Assembly (NCBI RefSeq): GCF_005116655.2
Contig: NZ_CP050698.1
Span: 5,598,501 to 5,662,500 of the forward strand
Origin: Desulfosediminicola flagellatus
GTDB taxonomy: Bacteria; Desulfobacterota; Desulfobulbia; Desulfobulbales; Desulfocapsaceae
Reading direction: 5' to 3'
DNA: 64,000 bases
Part shown: one piece after another, positions 7,383 to 16,161 of the stretch
Layout of the letters: each line of letters starts with the position of its first letter
How positions within the stretch are numbered: position 1 is the stretch's first letter
The notes under the pieces: generated by a model
Database searches by the model: none
The model's input: only the letters and a program-made list of their open reading frames with translations
Told to the model about the DNA's origin: nothing
Translations under genes and position numbers: made by a program

Positions 7383-8969
7383 CTACTTGCGTTCCCGGTA
7401 AATTGACCATTTGCGGGTGGCGGGATCGTACTGGTAATAGAGTCGAAACTCATTAGAGCTACGTTGGATCAGCTCAATACACGACATTACGAACACAAAA
7501 TTATTACCAGAGCGTCCCATAAATTTCGCCCTCGGCGATTGTAACGCAGGGCCATGTACACCCGGATAATGTTTTTTAAATAGTTCTTTGAAATTTTTCA
7601 GCAAATATTCTTGTCCTGCAGCTATTATCTCCTGATCTTCAACCCGGTCAACCTCTTTCAGTGCATCATTTTTCAAGCTCATCAGCACGGAATCCTCAGG
7701 GTACTCGCTGCGCTGAACTATTGATGCAATTGCCCGGTAATGTTCCGCTGCCCTGGCGTACTCCTTATCTCTTTCAAGTCGTGTCGCTTCACTTTCATGA
7801 AAATTAGCCAGGGAAAGAACCCGCAATATCTCAATTTTCTCAAGAGCAGTGGCATCATTCTCAGGAAGAGAATCCGCCTCGTTCTTGAGAATACTTACAA
7901 CCTTACCATACAATTCTCCGGCTTTTTCCCACTCCTCAAACTCATAACTGTTATTGGCCAGTTCAAGGTAAAAGTCATTCCTGGCTTTTGCGGAGCTTCT
8001 TTTCACTTCGGCTAATGCTTTTTTAAGACCGTATTCTTCAGCCAACCGTTCTGCATCACCAAAATATCGAATAGCATCGAGGAGATTACCTTTTTCAACG
8101 AACTCTGTCGCAAGCGTATTGAGTTTGCCTATTTGTTGCAGAGCATCGGCCTCAGCTATTGTTACAAAAACGCCTTCGTAATCAACCTTTCCCTGCAAGC
8201 CCTGCTGAATTCTGGGAGAATCCAAAAAATCCTGCAGCTGCGTCAACCGTTCATCACGTGTTGAACGCATTACCAGCACCCCGCCAAGCGAATCTATAGC
8301 TGTCTCACCAATTTCCTTCGCCTGCTCAAATTTGAGGTTTTCAACCAGCGACTCCGCTTCGGTAAGTTTATCAGCTGCCTTTTTGGTCAACTGATAATCC
8401 CTCAACACCAGTCCGCCTCCGACAACCATCGCTACCACAATACATATACCGGCAACCAGTTTCAGGTTGAGTCCTTCGCCAGGTTCAGAGACACGCGCAA
8501 CCGCGTTCGGATCTTTAACATAGTCTATATTCCCTAGCGGCAGGTTATCAGCATGCTTCGAATACCACTCTGCTGCATTCTGATTAAATGCGCCCTCCTC
8601 ACTGTACTCAGCACCCCGAATCATATGGCCGATATATACCACAAGGTCTGGCAGAGAAGGTGTCTCCTGCCAATACGTTGCGATACGTACGGCATTTTCA
8701 TCCACGTCAGGATGACAGATTCTGGTGATCGGCTTTACAATCGGCGGAAAATGTGGATAACCAAATGGCAGGTTTATCTCAACCTTATGGCGATTCGCCA
8801 CCTGCACACTACCATCCGGGCCATATCCATAGCCGTCTACTTTATACTCAATGACATACGTTTCCGGCGGATCCTTCTCAGTGGATGTTATATGTATAGC
8901 CGGATAGTGTGTTAGTATTTCCTGGAGAGCCTTATATTCCTCGGCATATGCCTCATTACCTTGATCCAT
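7383..8969 (-). CDS. membrane-anchored E2/UEV-fold protein without catalytic Cys
   Basis: This 528-residue protein has three parts. Residues 1-150 follow the ubiquitin-conjugating (E2) fold order: an N-terminal helix, beta strands with a VEINLPFGYPHFPP segment (residues 63-76) matching the conserved YPxxPP turn, then HPDVDEN (86-92) matching the HPN(V/I) motif, and a C-terminal helix NQNAAEWY (129-136) matching the NPEAxxxY helix. In E2 enzymes the catalytic cysteine follows HPN by about 8 residues; here that stretch reads AVRIATYW and has none, as in UEV or pseudo-E2 proteins. Residues 169-189 are a transmembrane helix. Residues 190-455 are long helical repeats, probably TPR-like or coiled coil, and residues 456-528 form a small alpha/beta domain. 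The E2 assignment is my reading of motif order and needs profile confirmation. Confidence 0.65.
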   Translation of the reverse strand: MDQGNEAYAEEYKALQEILTHYPAIHITSTEKDPPETYVIEYKVDGYGYGPDGSVQVANRHKVEINLPFGYPHFPPIVKPITRICHPDVDENAVRIATYWQETPSLPDLVVYIGHMIRGAEYSEEGAFNQNAAEWYSKHADNLPLGNIDYVKDPNAVARVSEPGEGLNLKLVAGICIVVAMVVGGGLVLRDYQLTKKAADKLTEAESLVENLKFEQAKEIGETAIDSLGGVLVMRSTRDERLTQLQDFLDSPRIQQGLQGKVDYEGVFVTIAEADALQQIGKLNTLATEFVEKGNLLDAIRYFGDAERLAEEYGLKKALAEVKRSSAKARNDFYLELANNSYEFEEWEKAGELYGKVVSILKNEADSLPENDATALEKIEILRVLSLANFHESEATRLERDKEYARAAEHYRAIASIVQRSEYPEDSVLMSLKNDALKEVDRVEDQEIIAAGQEYLLKNFKELFKKHYPGVHGPALQSPRAKFMGRSGNNFVFVMSCIELIQRSSNEFRLYYQYDPATRKWSIYRERK

Positions 8970-9506
8970 ATTTTTCCCGTAAAGACACCATTCATTATTA
9001 CATCAGGTAGTTATTCCCTCAGTGAGTCACCAAGTGATGCACCTCCACATCTATTAGACTATCGTAACCGCGGGTACGACTCAAGCTGAGCCACAAAAAA
9101 GTTAGGTAAATGTGTGAGTTTTTTTATTCAGACAATTTTTTTTACTCTACACAATGGATTCCGGAATAGTGGAAAACACTTCCGAATATCCGGAAAAACA
9201 TACTATACGACTCAGTAGTAATCGCGTAATAACATGATGTTACACCACATAACCAACATCTATTTCTGATATTTAAGCATGATATTTGCAGCTATTTCTT
9301 TAACAACAGCATCCGGTTTGCCCGGAAATACAAGCTTACTCCCCACCGGCCTCGTATTTCTCATAGGTTGAGGTTGTCGTGTAGACGAAAAGAGAAATAA
9401 TAAGGTATAATACATTATGGTTGCAGCTTCAGATACGTTGCAAACACACCTGCACTGACTGAAGATGTATGAGAAATTCGGACCACTGCAAAACGAGGTG
9501 AACCTC
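8970..9506. other. intergenic region with palindromic motif
   Basis: This is the shared upstream region of two divergent genes. TTCCGGA (9159-9165) and TCCGGAA (9189-9195) form an inverted repeat around a second GTG-GAAAA-CAC dyad, a possible operator. A 34-codon minus-strand frame (9260-9364) has protein-like composition but no ribosome binding site. Nothing else is supportable. Confidence 0.35.
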
Positions 9507-9836
9507 ATGACAGATCTAAAAGAACTGCAGGAATTTCAAAAAATGTGGACATGGTTAAGTTCCCACCCAGCGCATGATCAAGCCTACTATATGACACATG
9601 TGGTCAAACTCAGTACCCCATGGATGGGCTCCTGCCCTCTCTGTCATACAGCCAAGGGACCATGTAGAAATTGCGAGATTCTCTGGAAATCGGATAAAGG
9701 TGGGCTTTGCGACGACGAAGAGTCCCCGCTTGTTAAGTGGCGCACAACCAGCATCGAGGATCCCGACAATCGGACCTGGTATGCAAACAGAGTTGCGGTG
9801 CTTGGTATGAGGGCGATTCAGTCGTACCCACAATAG
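9507..9836 (+). CDS. small cysteine-motif protein, unknown
   Basis: This protein of about 109 residues has a compact zinc-binding pattern CPLCHTAKGPCRNC in its middle. The start at 9507 is chosen because GAGGTG lies 7 bases upstream; a start at 9465 would add 14 residues. Rubredoxin-like spacing (CxxC...CxxC) suggests structural zinc. No family is recognised. The gene is convergent with recD2. Confidence 0.6.
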   Translation: MTDLKELQEFQKMWTWLSSHPAHDQAYYMTHVVKLSTPWMGSCPLCHTAKGPCRNCEILWKSDKGGLCDDEESPLVKWRTTSIEDPDNRTWYANRVAVLGMRAIQSYPQ

Positions 9837-9880
9837 TGAACATACTGTTGCATAGGGCCTAACGTGTTCCCGCCTGAAAA

Positions 9881-12352
9881 CTAACGTGGGTTTTTCAGCA
9901 AATACTCCAGCGCAGTCTGGCGGTTACTGGTATCCTGCTGGCGAATGGCCATTGCCATTGCCCTGCGTGTACCAACAAAAACCGCCAGCTCGCGTGCCCG
10001 GGTCAGGCCGGTATAAATCAGGTTGCGGTAGAGCATCTTGAAATGCTGGGTTAATACCGGCAAAATAACAGCTTTGAACTCACTGCCCTGAGATTTATGG
10101 ATAGTAATAGCATAGGCCAGATCAAGTTCGAGTATATCGTCTCTCTGATAAAGTACTTCTCTGCCATCCGGAAAGAAAGCTACCACACACGTCAGCATTG
10201 ATGTGTCAATTTCTCGTATAACCCCAATATCACCGTTAAATACTGCAAGATCGTAGTTGTTACGCCGATGAATAACCCGGTCCCCAACCCGGAAAATCCG
10301 CTCACCAACCTGTATTTGCGGTTTATCATCACGGGGAGGATTAGCTGCCTGCTGGATCACCGTGTTAAGGTTTGCCGTACCAAGTGAGCCGCGGGTCATA
10401 GGTGATAGAATCTGAATTTCACTCTCTCTGCCATAATATTTGGGAATCCACTCAAGATAAAGCTTCACCACCGTATCCACGGCCGTCAGACCATAATGCA
10501 GGGTTGACCAGGGATGCACCTTTTTGAGTACCGCTTTCAATTCAGCAATGGCGCCATCAGTCTTTGCCAGTCGCTCCAGATCAACATGTTTAAACTTATC
10601 CGGAACGATGAATTCTTTTTCATAGGGTGAAGCAATCGCCTCACTGGTACGGAAATCGAATGGTGTATCTCCTGTAGAGAGACCTTCAAGCTGAGGTACT
10701 TTCAGGTTAAAGGTGCGCTTGACCCTCGTCACAAAATCCATCTGTTCTATAGTCGGTTCATCTGAATCGAGAAAAAGACAATCGGTTTTATCCTGCCAGA
10801 TTTCAGGGCGTTTAAAAGGTGAGTCGATTTGCGGTGTCTCACCTTTGTTTATCTGGTGGGCAAATCCGATTATCTTTGACTCGCGCGCCTGTCGAAAGAC
10901 CTGGGTCAGGCGAAAACACGGGACAGCACCCGAAGCGATGATGTCATGCAGCACATTACCCGCGCCCACAGAAGGTAGCTGATCAGCATCCCCGATAAAC
11001 AGTACCTGACAATTATCCGGAACCGCTTTAACAAGTGAAGCAGTAAGCGATATATCGAGCATTGAGCACTCATCAACAATGAGAAAGTCGGCTTGCAGCG
11101 GCTGGTTTTCGTTACGGACAAACGCCCCGCCCTGCCACTCAAGCAGCCTGTGTAATGTTTTCGCCTCACGCCCGATAACCTCACCCATTCTCTGGGCTGC
11201 CCGACCCGTCGGAGCTGCCAACAGCACTTTATGCCCCATTGCCTCAAGCAGCCGCACTATGACCTGGGTAGTTGTAGTCTTTCCGCATCCCGGTCCGCCT
11301 GTCAGCACAGAAAAACGATGCTGCACCACCCTGCTCGCAGCCCCAGCCTGTTCTTCACTCAGTTGAATATCGTTTTGACCGCAATAATTCTTCAACCAAT
11401 GGTCAATCTTTGCGCCGTCAACTGTAACAGGCACCCGAAAGCTGTTCAGCCTCCTGGCAACCGTTTCTTCATCGTAATAGAGCGTTTTCGAGTAGTAACA
11501 TGTCTGAGAAAGGTCATCTTTACCCGGCAATGAACGAACCCTGAGATGATTCTGCTCTTCCATCAATTTCAGGATCGCATCCAGTCGCACACCCAGTTCT
11601 AACTCAAGCAAGCTCTCAACACTGTCCAGAATCTGCCCGGAGGTCAAATAGCAGTGTCCCTGCTCCCGACTTGCAGCCAGCACATGCCTCACAGCCGCAA
11701 TAATCCGTTGATCACTGTCGGGTGCAAGCCCGATACTGAGCGCAACCTTATCGGCAGAGAAGAAGCCGATGCCGTAAAAATCATTTGCCAGCCGATACGG
11801 GTCACTGCTCACCATCTCTATGGCGTTTTCTCCGTATTGTTTAAAAATACGAACAGCAAAGAGTGTTGAAATCCCATGCCCCTGGAGAAAAATCATCACA
11901 TCACGGATCATCCTGTGCTCCCGCCATGCAAGCTCAATCATATCCAGTTTTTTCCTGGCAATACCGGGCACCTCAGTTAATCGTCCCATCTCCTCTTCAA
12001 AGACCCGCAGAGTATCTTCTCTGAAATGCTGGACAATCTTTTGTGCAGTCTTGGGTCCCACGCCTTTAATGAGGCCTGAACCGAGGTATTTTTCAAGCGC
12101 AGCCGCAGAAGCTGGTTTTTTTTCGATGGATTCTGTGGCCTTGAACTGGCGGCCATACTGGGGATGAACGGACCAGGAGCCATGAAACTCCATGGTTGCC
12201 CCAGCAAAGACCTTGGTCTGGTGTACGGTTACCGTAACCTGCTCGCCGAGGTTATTGTACGATTGTACCCGCAGAACAGACCAGCCCGTCACTTCATTGT
12301 GATAGGTTACGCGCTGAACGATTCCCTGTAATTTTTCTGAAATAAATACCAT
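9881..12352 (-). CDS. recD2: RecD2-type 5'-3' DNA helicase
   Basis: This 823-residue superfamily-1B helicase has an N-terminal OB-like region, helix-hairpin-helix segments (LIKGVGPKTAQKI near residue 95, then a second HhH near 130), the Walker A motif TGGPGCGKT at 351-359, Walker B with IVDECSM, and the C-terminal motifs AITIHKSQGSEF and YTGLTRARELAVF. This is the RecD2 layout found in bacteria regardless of RecBC. It unwinds DNA 5' to 3' and acts in recombination and replication-fork repair. It is longer than the usual ~740 residues because of an expanded stretch between the RecA-like domains (roughly residues 520-640). It is not adjacent to recB or recC. Confidence 0.92.
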   Translation of the reverse strand: MVFISEKLQGIVQRVTYHNEVTGWSVLRVQSYNNLGEQVTVTVHQTKVFAGATMEFHGSWSVHPQYGRQFKATESIEKKPASAAALEKYLGSGLIKGVGPKTAQKIVQHFREDTLRVFEEEMGRLTEVPGIARKKLDMIELAWREHRMIRDVMIFLQGHGISTLFAVRIFKQYGENAIEMVSSDPYRLANDFYGIGFFSADKVALSIGLAPDSDQRIIAAVRHVLAASREQGHCYLTSGQILDSVESLLELELGVRLDAILKLMEEQNHLRVRSLPGKDDLSQTCYYSKTLYYDEETVARRLNSFRVPVTVDGAKIDHWLKNYCGQNDIQLSEEQAGAASRVVQHRFSVLTGGPGCGKTTTTQVIVRLLEAMGHKVLLAAPTGRAAQRMGEVIGREAKTLHRLLEWQGGAFVRNENQPLQADFLIVDECSMLDISLTASLVKAVPDNCQVLFIGDADQLPSVGAGNVLHDIIASGAVPCFRLTQVFRQARESKIIGFAHQINKGETPQIDSPFKRPEIWQDKTDCLFLDSDEPTIEQMDFVTRVKRTFNLKVPQLEGLSTGDTPFDFRTSEAIASPYEKEFIVPDKFKHVDLERLAKTDGAIAELKAVLKKVHPWSTLHYGLTAVDTVVKLYLEWIPKYYGRESEIQILSPMTRGSLGTANLNTVIQQAANPPRDDKPQIQVGERIFRVGDRVIHRRNNYDLAVFNGDIGVIREIDTSMLTCVVAFFPDGREVLYQRDDILELDLAYAITIHKSQGSEFKAVILPVLTQHFKMLYRNLIYTGLTRARELAVFVGTRRAMAMAIRQQDTSNRQTALEYLLKNPR

Positions 12353-12433
12353 GCGGGCAAGAAAACCATATCAGTTCCGTTTCGTGAAGAAGATTGTGAC
12401 ACCATGCTCCGTTCTTTCGAAAAATTCGTTCAT

Positions 12434-12560
12434 CAGTCCTTCCCAGTTAGTCCTCAGTCCTCAGTCCTATTCCCTAAGTCCTCAGTCCTTAGCCCTCAGT
12501 CCTATCCCCTAAGTCCTTAGCCCTATTCCCTAAGTCCTCAGTCCTATCCCCTAAGTCCTC
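12434..12560. repeat. 7/21-bp tandem repeat reaching into the EcsC gene
   Basis: On the minus strand the block is built from a 21-bp unit reading GAGGACTTAGGGGATAGGAC plus T. The unit is itself composed of GGACTNA-like heptamers and repeats with small changes at least four times, plus partial units. The EcsC stop codon (12489-12491) lies inside the array, so the last repeats are coding and the rest are not. The period is a multiple of three, so unit gain or loss keeps the reading frame. Confidence 0.85.
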
Positions 12561-13334
12561 CGAATTATACAATTTCCGAATAACCTCTTCTCCATATTTA
12601 GCCTCAAGACGCAATACCATAAAGTGGCCGCGGGCCATTGTCTGAAAATGATCAATAAAGAGCGTATTAATCACAGCCCCACCTGCAGCGCCAAGCAGCG
12701 GAATCGACTGTGCTGCGATTTTTTCTGTAACCTGCACACCAAACCGTGAGGTTATCTGAGTAATCAAGCGGACAAGTGCAGGCGCTGAACTTTCAGCCAA
12801 GCCTTTTGAAGCAATATGTTTTGCGGCATCATTTACGGCCTTCGCGAGGGCTGTACGTACAGCAAAATACCCTGTCTCGGCACTATCATCATTCTTCCCC
12901 GGGCCACCAAAGGCAAACACCTCAAGACAACTCATCTTGATAGCGGCAGAGTTGAGATCATGTCCCTCGCTTCGTGCGATATCTGCAATAGAGCGTAACA
13001 TTACAGTGGTGGATAACGGCAACTCAATGGAAATTGCGGGCAAGCCCCAGAAACCGCCAGCCGCTCCGATACCTGCAACCATCATCTTGTGAATACGATT
13101 GGCCGAATCCCGCTGCTGCCGGGTGTTCATGGTGAGAATCGCAGAAGTAACAGACGCCTCAAGCGCCTTACGGGTGCCCTTTTCCACCATCGCATGCCAA
13201 CCCTTAGGCAGCAGGTCAATGCCCTTTTCAATCGGTGTCCCCAGAGCGCTGGTAATCTTTACAGCAAGCCCTGGATTTTCAAGTAGAGATTTTGCATATA
13301 TCAGATCGTCAAGATCGTTTTCGGAGATATCCAT
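12489..13334 (-). CDS. EcsC-family protein with repeat-encoded tail
   Basis: This protein of about 281 residues matches the EcsC family (named after a Bacillus protein of unknown role) in the GIGAAGGFWGLPAISIELP segment, the FGG motif and the later PLLGAAGGAVINTLFIDHFQ segment. Members are probably membrane-associated. ATG at 13334 is preferred, with GAGAGGG upstream, over a TTG 15 bases earlier. The last 23 residues are three heptads of the form (E/K)DLG(D/N)R(T/A) translated from the 21-bp tandem repeat, so the natural C-terminus was probably replaced or extended by repeat growth. Regulation is unknown. Confidence 0.85.
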   Translation of the reverse strand: MDISENDLDDLIYAKSLLENPGLAVKITSALGTPIEKGIDLLPKGWHAMVEKGTRKALEASVTSAILTMNTRQQRDSANRIHKMMVAGIGAAGGFWGLPAISIELPLSTTVMLRSIADIARSEGHDLNSAAIKMSCLEVFAFGGPGKNDDSAETGYFAVRTALAKAVNDAAKHIASKGLAESSAPALVRLITQITSRFGVQVTEKIAAQSIPLLGAAGGAVINTLFIDHFQTMARGHFMVLRLEAKYGEEVIRKLYNSEDLGDRTEDLGNRAKDLGDRTEG

Positions 13335-13560
13335 GTCATACCCTCTCAAATTACTTTAGGTGTGAGGCGTGAAGTGTCAGGAATGAGGCGTGGCGCAGAT
13401 TTTCACCACAAGCATATAGCTGAGATTCTAAGGATAATAATCTGGGTCGCAACCCTGATATTGGGCAGAAGGGTGGTTTTCTGATGGAAACTAACGACAA
13501 CTGATCTGCCAGAGACATCATCATGCTACATGGGCTATAACAGATAACTCTCCAGCAAGA

Positions 13561-14082
13561 TCAGTATCGTTCTGCAGCCCCTTTATACTGCCCGTCACCT
13601 GCACGAATAATATCATCAAGGCTTGTTGGTGCAGCAATATCGGGAAGGCTAAAACCATCACGTCCAACACTGTAGAGATCATAATCTGTGTTGATATTTA
13701 CTCCCCCTTTTGTTCGGGAGACAATTGTAAGATCAGGCTGATAGACGTACGCATTGCCCCATGGATCTTCAAAACCACCATGATCTATGGCGGCCAGGTT
13801 GGGAGGATAGACCCCATTATAATCAATTGTGTAGCCGTAAATTAATTTTTCCATGGTATTCATATCGGATACAGCAGTTATAACCTCAGCTTTATAGACA
13901 TATCTCTGGTAGGCAAACATAGCGATTATCGCCAAAATCCCCAGGATGACAACAACCATAAGCAGCTCAAGCATAGTGAATCCCGAGCCGTTCAGCCACC
14001 CCCTGAGCCGTCTTCGTCTTTGCCCGCCTGACGCTTTATCTGTGTGAAAACGAGCAAATCCGTCATATGTATATTTACACAT
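13561..14082 (-). CDS. orphan type II secretion/type IV pseudopilin
   Basis: This 173-residue protein has a prepilin cleavage site G34|FTMLE with Glu at +5, followed by the hydrophobic helix LLMVVVILGILAIIAMFAYQ. The C-terminal DPWGNAYVYQ and DYDLYSVGRDG segments match the calcium-binding C-terminal region of GspG major pseudopilins. It would be processed by a prepilin peptidase and inserted in the inner membrane. The 33-residue basic leader is unusually long, so the true start may be downstream. No other gsp or pil gene is near. Confidence 0.8.
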   Translation of the reverse strand: MCKYTYDGFARFHTDKASGGQRRRRLRGWLNGSGFTMLELLMVVVILGILAIIAMFAYQRYVYKAEVITAVSDMNTMEKLIYGYTIDYNGVYPPNLAAIDHGGFEDPWGNAYVYQPDLTIVSRTKGGVNINTDYDLYSVGRDGFSLPDIAAPTSLDDIIRAGDGQYKGAAERY

Positions 14083-14408
14083 AGCTAAACTGTTCCGTGC
14101 GTGTAGTCATTAAATGCAGCCGAGGAGTCTGTATTGTTTGAATCGTACGTTGATACATCTATAACCAGGCCACGTCCTATTTATAGTCTCGTGAAAATCA
14201 ATGAAAAATCAACGTATAATTGTACTTTTATTTTTTTTGATAGTAAAATTGCCATGTGTTGAAAGACCAGCAAACCATATTGTGTTTACGGTTAGTCGAG
14301 AGTTTTGATTTCTGAACTCAGCAGCTGGTTCAACGCAGAGAAAAAGTTTTCTCCCCAAGTATAAAATAGTTTTCCAGCCAATAACGTCCTACTTAAAAGG
14401 TGGCTCAC
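14083..14408. other. intergenic region between divergent genes
   Basis: This AT-rich stretch contains promoters for the divergent pseudopilin and HAMP genes by position. No strong inverted repeat or further ORF is seen. Confidence 0.4.
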
Positions 14409-14993
14409 ATGGCATCGAAGATGTTCAGGAAGCAACTGATTGTAGATAATATCCAGTACAAGTTTATGGCGATTATTCTCATATACGTGCTGGTTACTAT
14501 TATAATATCCGGCCTAATGATGTTTTTGCCTTCCATTATTGAGCTTAGCTCTGGTGAGGCCACAGCACGACAACAACGAGCCGCCCAGGAAATTCTGCTG
14601 ATGCATAAGCGGTTCTGGCCCGCGCTCATCGTGGTACTATTTTTTATTTCCGCTCACTCAATGCTCATTTTCCATCGCATTTTCGGACCGCTTTATCGGT
14701 TCCGCGGAATTTTCAAAATGGTTAAGAACGGTGATCTCTCTGTCGTGGCAAAGATTCGCAAAAATGACTTCCTGCACACTGAGGAGATCGCGATCCGTGA
14801 GATGATCACCTCACTCAAAATCAACGTGGCAGCTGCAAAAAGCAATCATAACAGCATCCACATTTCTCTCGGCGAATTAGAACAGGAGTTGCAGGATATG
14901 GATCTGACAACCGAAGAGATACGCGAGAAGCTGGTAGCCATCCAACAAAAGAGTAGTCAGCTGGAAAAAGACCTTAACTACTTTCAGACATGA
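14409..14993 (+). CDS. two-helix membrane protein with HAMP-like and coiled-coil region
   Basis: This protein of about 194 residues has a hydrophobic helix at roughly 18-42, a short periplasmic loop of about 30 residues, and a second helix at about 72-90. A HAMP-like segment with the RIFGPLYRFRGIFKMVKNGD motif follows, then a coiled coil to the end. The P near the start of the HAMP helix and the GD at its turn are typical. It lacks an output domain, so it may be a sensor fragment or adaptor. AAAAGG lies 8 bases before ATG 14409; a GTG at 14400 is less likely. It is convergent with the next gene. Confidence 0.7.
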   Translation: MASKMFRKQLIVDNIQYKFMAIILIYVLVTIIISGLMMFLPSIIELSSGEATARQQRAAQEILLMHKRFWPALIVVLFFISAHSMLIFHRIFGPLYRFRGIFKMVKNGDLSVVAKIRKNDFLHTEEIAIREMITSLKINVAAAKSNHNSIHISLGELEQELQDMDLTTEEIREKLVAIQQKSSQLEKDLNYFQT

Positions 14994-15005
14994 TCAATAA
15001 TGAGA

Positions 15006-15560
15006 TCAGGGAGACTTTTCGAATTCTTCCCTGAACTTCTCTTTAACTTTGCTAATCGACTTTTCAGGCACTATCAGGCAAACTTCCTGCAATTGGCTCT
15101 TCTGCCATGTTTGAACTGCTTTAATAAACAGTTCAACACACTCAGCCGCCCCCAGCCCTCCGTGGACATTCCCCAGTAAAAAGATTCCCAGCTTTGAAAT
15201 ACTGTTTTTCTTAATCTGCAGCGCGATATTTTCATACACCTGCTGCACCCACACAGGCCTGCATAGCGGATCGCTATCAAGATCAATAGTTACAGCGTAC
15301 CAGTTTTTGCCGTTTACAATCATTGAACCCGGTTCGTGTACTTTGGCTCTGTAGATTTCTGTCATCATTCTAACAGGGTGAGTCTCTATATAATTACACC
15401 TGCCATCGACGGTAAGAATAAGATGAGTGTCTTCTTCCAGAACAACCGCATCGAGATCATCGGCAATGGCACTAGGCTCAGTGAGGGTGCAGATGATATT
15501 GCCTATTCGATATAACTGAGACTTGCCACCACGCACCAGTCTCAACGCTGATTTTGCCAT
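15006..15560 (-). CDS. unknown protein with macro-domain-like C-terminal half
   Basis: This protein of about 184 residues has an N-terminal half rich in beta strands and of unknown fold. The C-terminal half contains LGIFLLGNVHGGLGAAECVE then VCLIVPEKSISKVKEKF. This resembles the strand-glycine loop and last strand of macro domains, which bind ADP-ribose, though the similarity is limited. ATG at 15560 follows the stop of the upstream membrane protein by 7 bases; a TTG at 15581 would overlap it. It is the third gene of an apparent operon with the RecQ-UvrD fusion and the membrane protein. Confidence 0.55.
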   Translation of the reverse strand: MAKSALRLVRGGKSQLYRIGNIICTLTEPSAIADDLDAVVLEEDTHLILTVDGRCNYIETHPVRMMTEIYRAKVHEPGSMIVNGKNWYAVTIDLDSDPLCRPVWVQQVYENIALQIKKNSISKLGIFLLGNVHGGLGAAECVELFIKAVQTWQKSQLQEVCLIVPEKSISKVKEKFREEFEKSP

Positions 15561-15567
15561 GAAATTC

Positions 15568-16131
15568 TCACTTATCTTCAACAGTCTTATCTATATTCAT
15601 GTTTATGAGCTTCAATTTCTGCACAGATTTAATCTCATGCGAAGCAAGCGAGACAAGTAGGCCGCTATCAGTTTCATAGGTTATTTCCCCATCACCTGTC
15701 TTGAGATTTTTTGTATAAATCTGACTACCGCTATACAGTTCGATAAGAAAAATATGGGATTGCTCTTCAACCTGGTCGTTTTTTTGCAGAGGTGTTTGCT
15801 TTTGCTCAAGAATACTTTTGGCCGCGTTCGTTCCCTGCACACGTTCCTGACGCTTTTTGGCAAGCAGTTCTCGTTTTGCCTTTTCGATATCAGCAGCACT
15901 ATACGAACTATGCTTTGAAGATGTCTCACTATCTCCAGCCTGCTTAGTCACTTTTGAAGGCTGCACCTTTGCTCTGTCTTCAACGCGCTCAAATGGCAGA
16001 TATCCCTGTATCGCAACCAGTACTGCACGATACTGACCTTCCGGCACCATATCTTTAGGAATAAAGGCCACACCGACTATTACGGCCAACAACACCAAAC
16101 TCATACCAAGTGCAAATATTAGAGATTTCAT
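15568..16131 (-). CDS. single-pass membrane protein with recurrent C-terminal domain
   Basis: This protein of about 187 residues has an N-terminal transmembrane helix (residues 3-24), a charged, low-complexity linker with a helical AKRELLAKKRQER stretch, and a C-terminal domain of about 50 residues beginning FLIELYSGSQIYTKNL and ending SHEIKSVQKLKL. The same domain ends two other membrane proteins in this window (21897-22664 and 46966-47382). The helix orientation suggests the domain is outside the cytoplasm. It starts 30 bases after the RecQ-UvrD fusion stop, with GAGG upstream, and is followed at 7 bases by the macro-like gene. The function is unknown. Confidence 0.65.
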   Translation of the reverse strand: MKSLIFALGMSLVLLAVIVGVAFIPKDMVPEGQYRAVLVAIQGYLPFERVEDRAKVQPSKVTKQAGDSETSSKHSSYSAADIEKAKRELLAKKRQERVQGTNAAKSILEQKQTPLQKNDQVEEQSHIFLIELYSGSQIYTKNLKTGDGEITYETDSGLLVSLASHEIKSVQKLKLINMNIDKTVEDK

Positions 16132-16161
16132 CACCTCAACACCTCACGCAACGAATCGATA

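Noticed and set aside
9260..9508. Minus-strand 82-codon frame before the gene at 9507
   Set aside because: It has no ribosome binding site, the first half is not protein-like, and it overlaps the plus-strand start.
10906..11533. Frames opposite to or shifted within recD2
   Set aside because: They lie fully inside a clear coding gene, with no ribosome binding site or family match.
12434..12560. Short tandem units suggesting CRISPR or an origin
   Set aside because: There are no unique spacers, and the 21-bp units are contiguous and partly coding.
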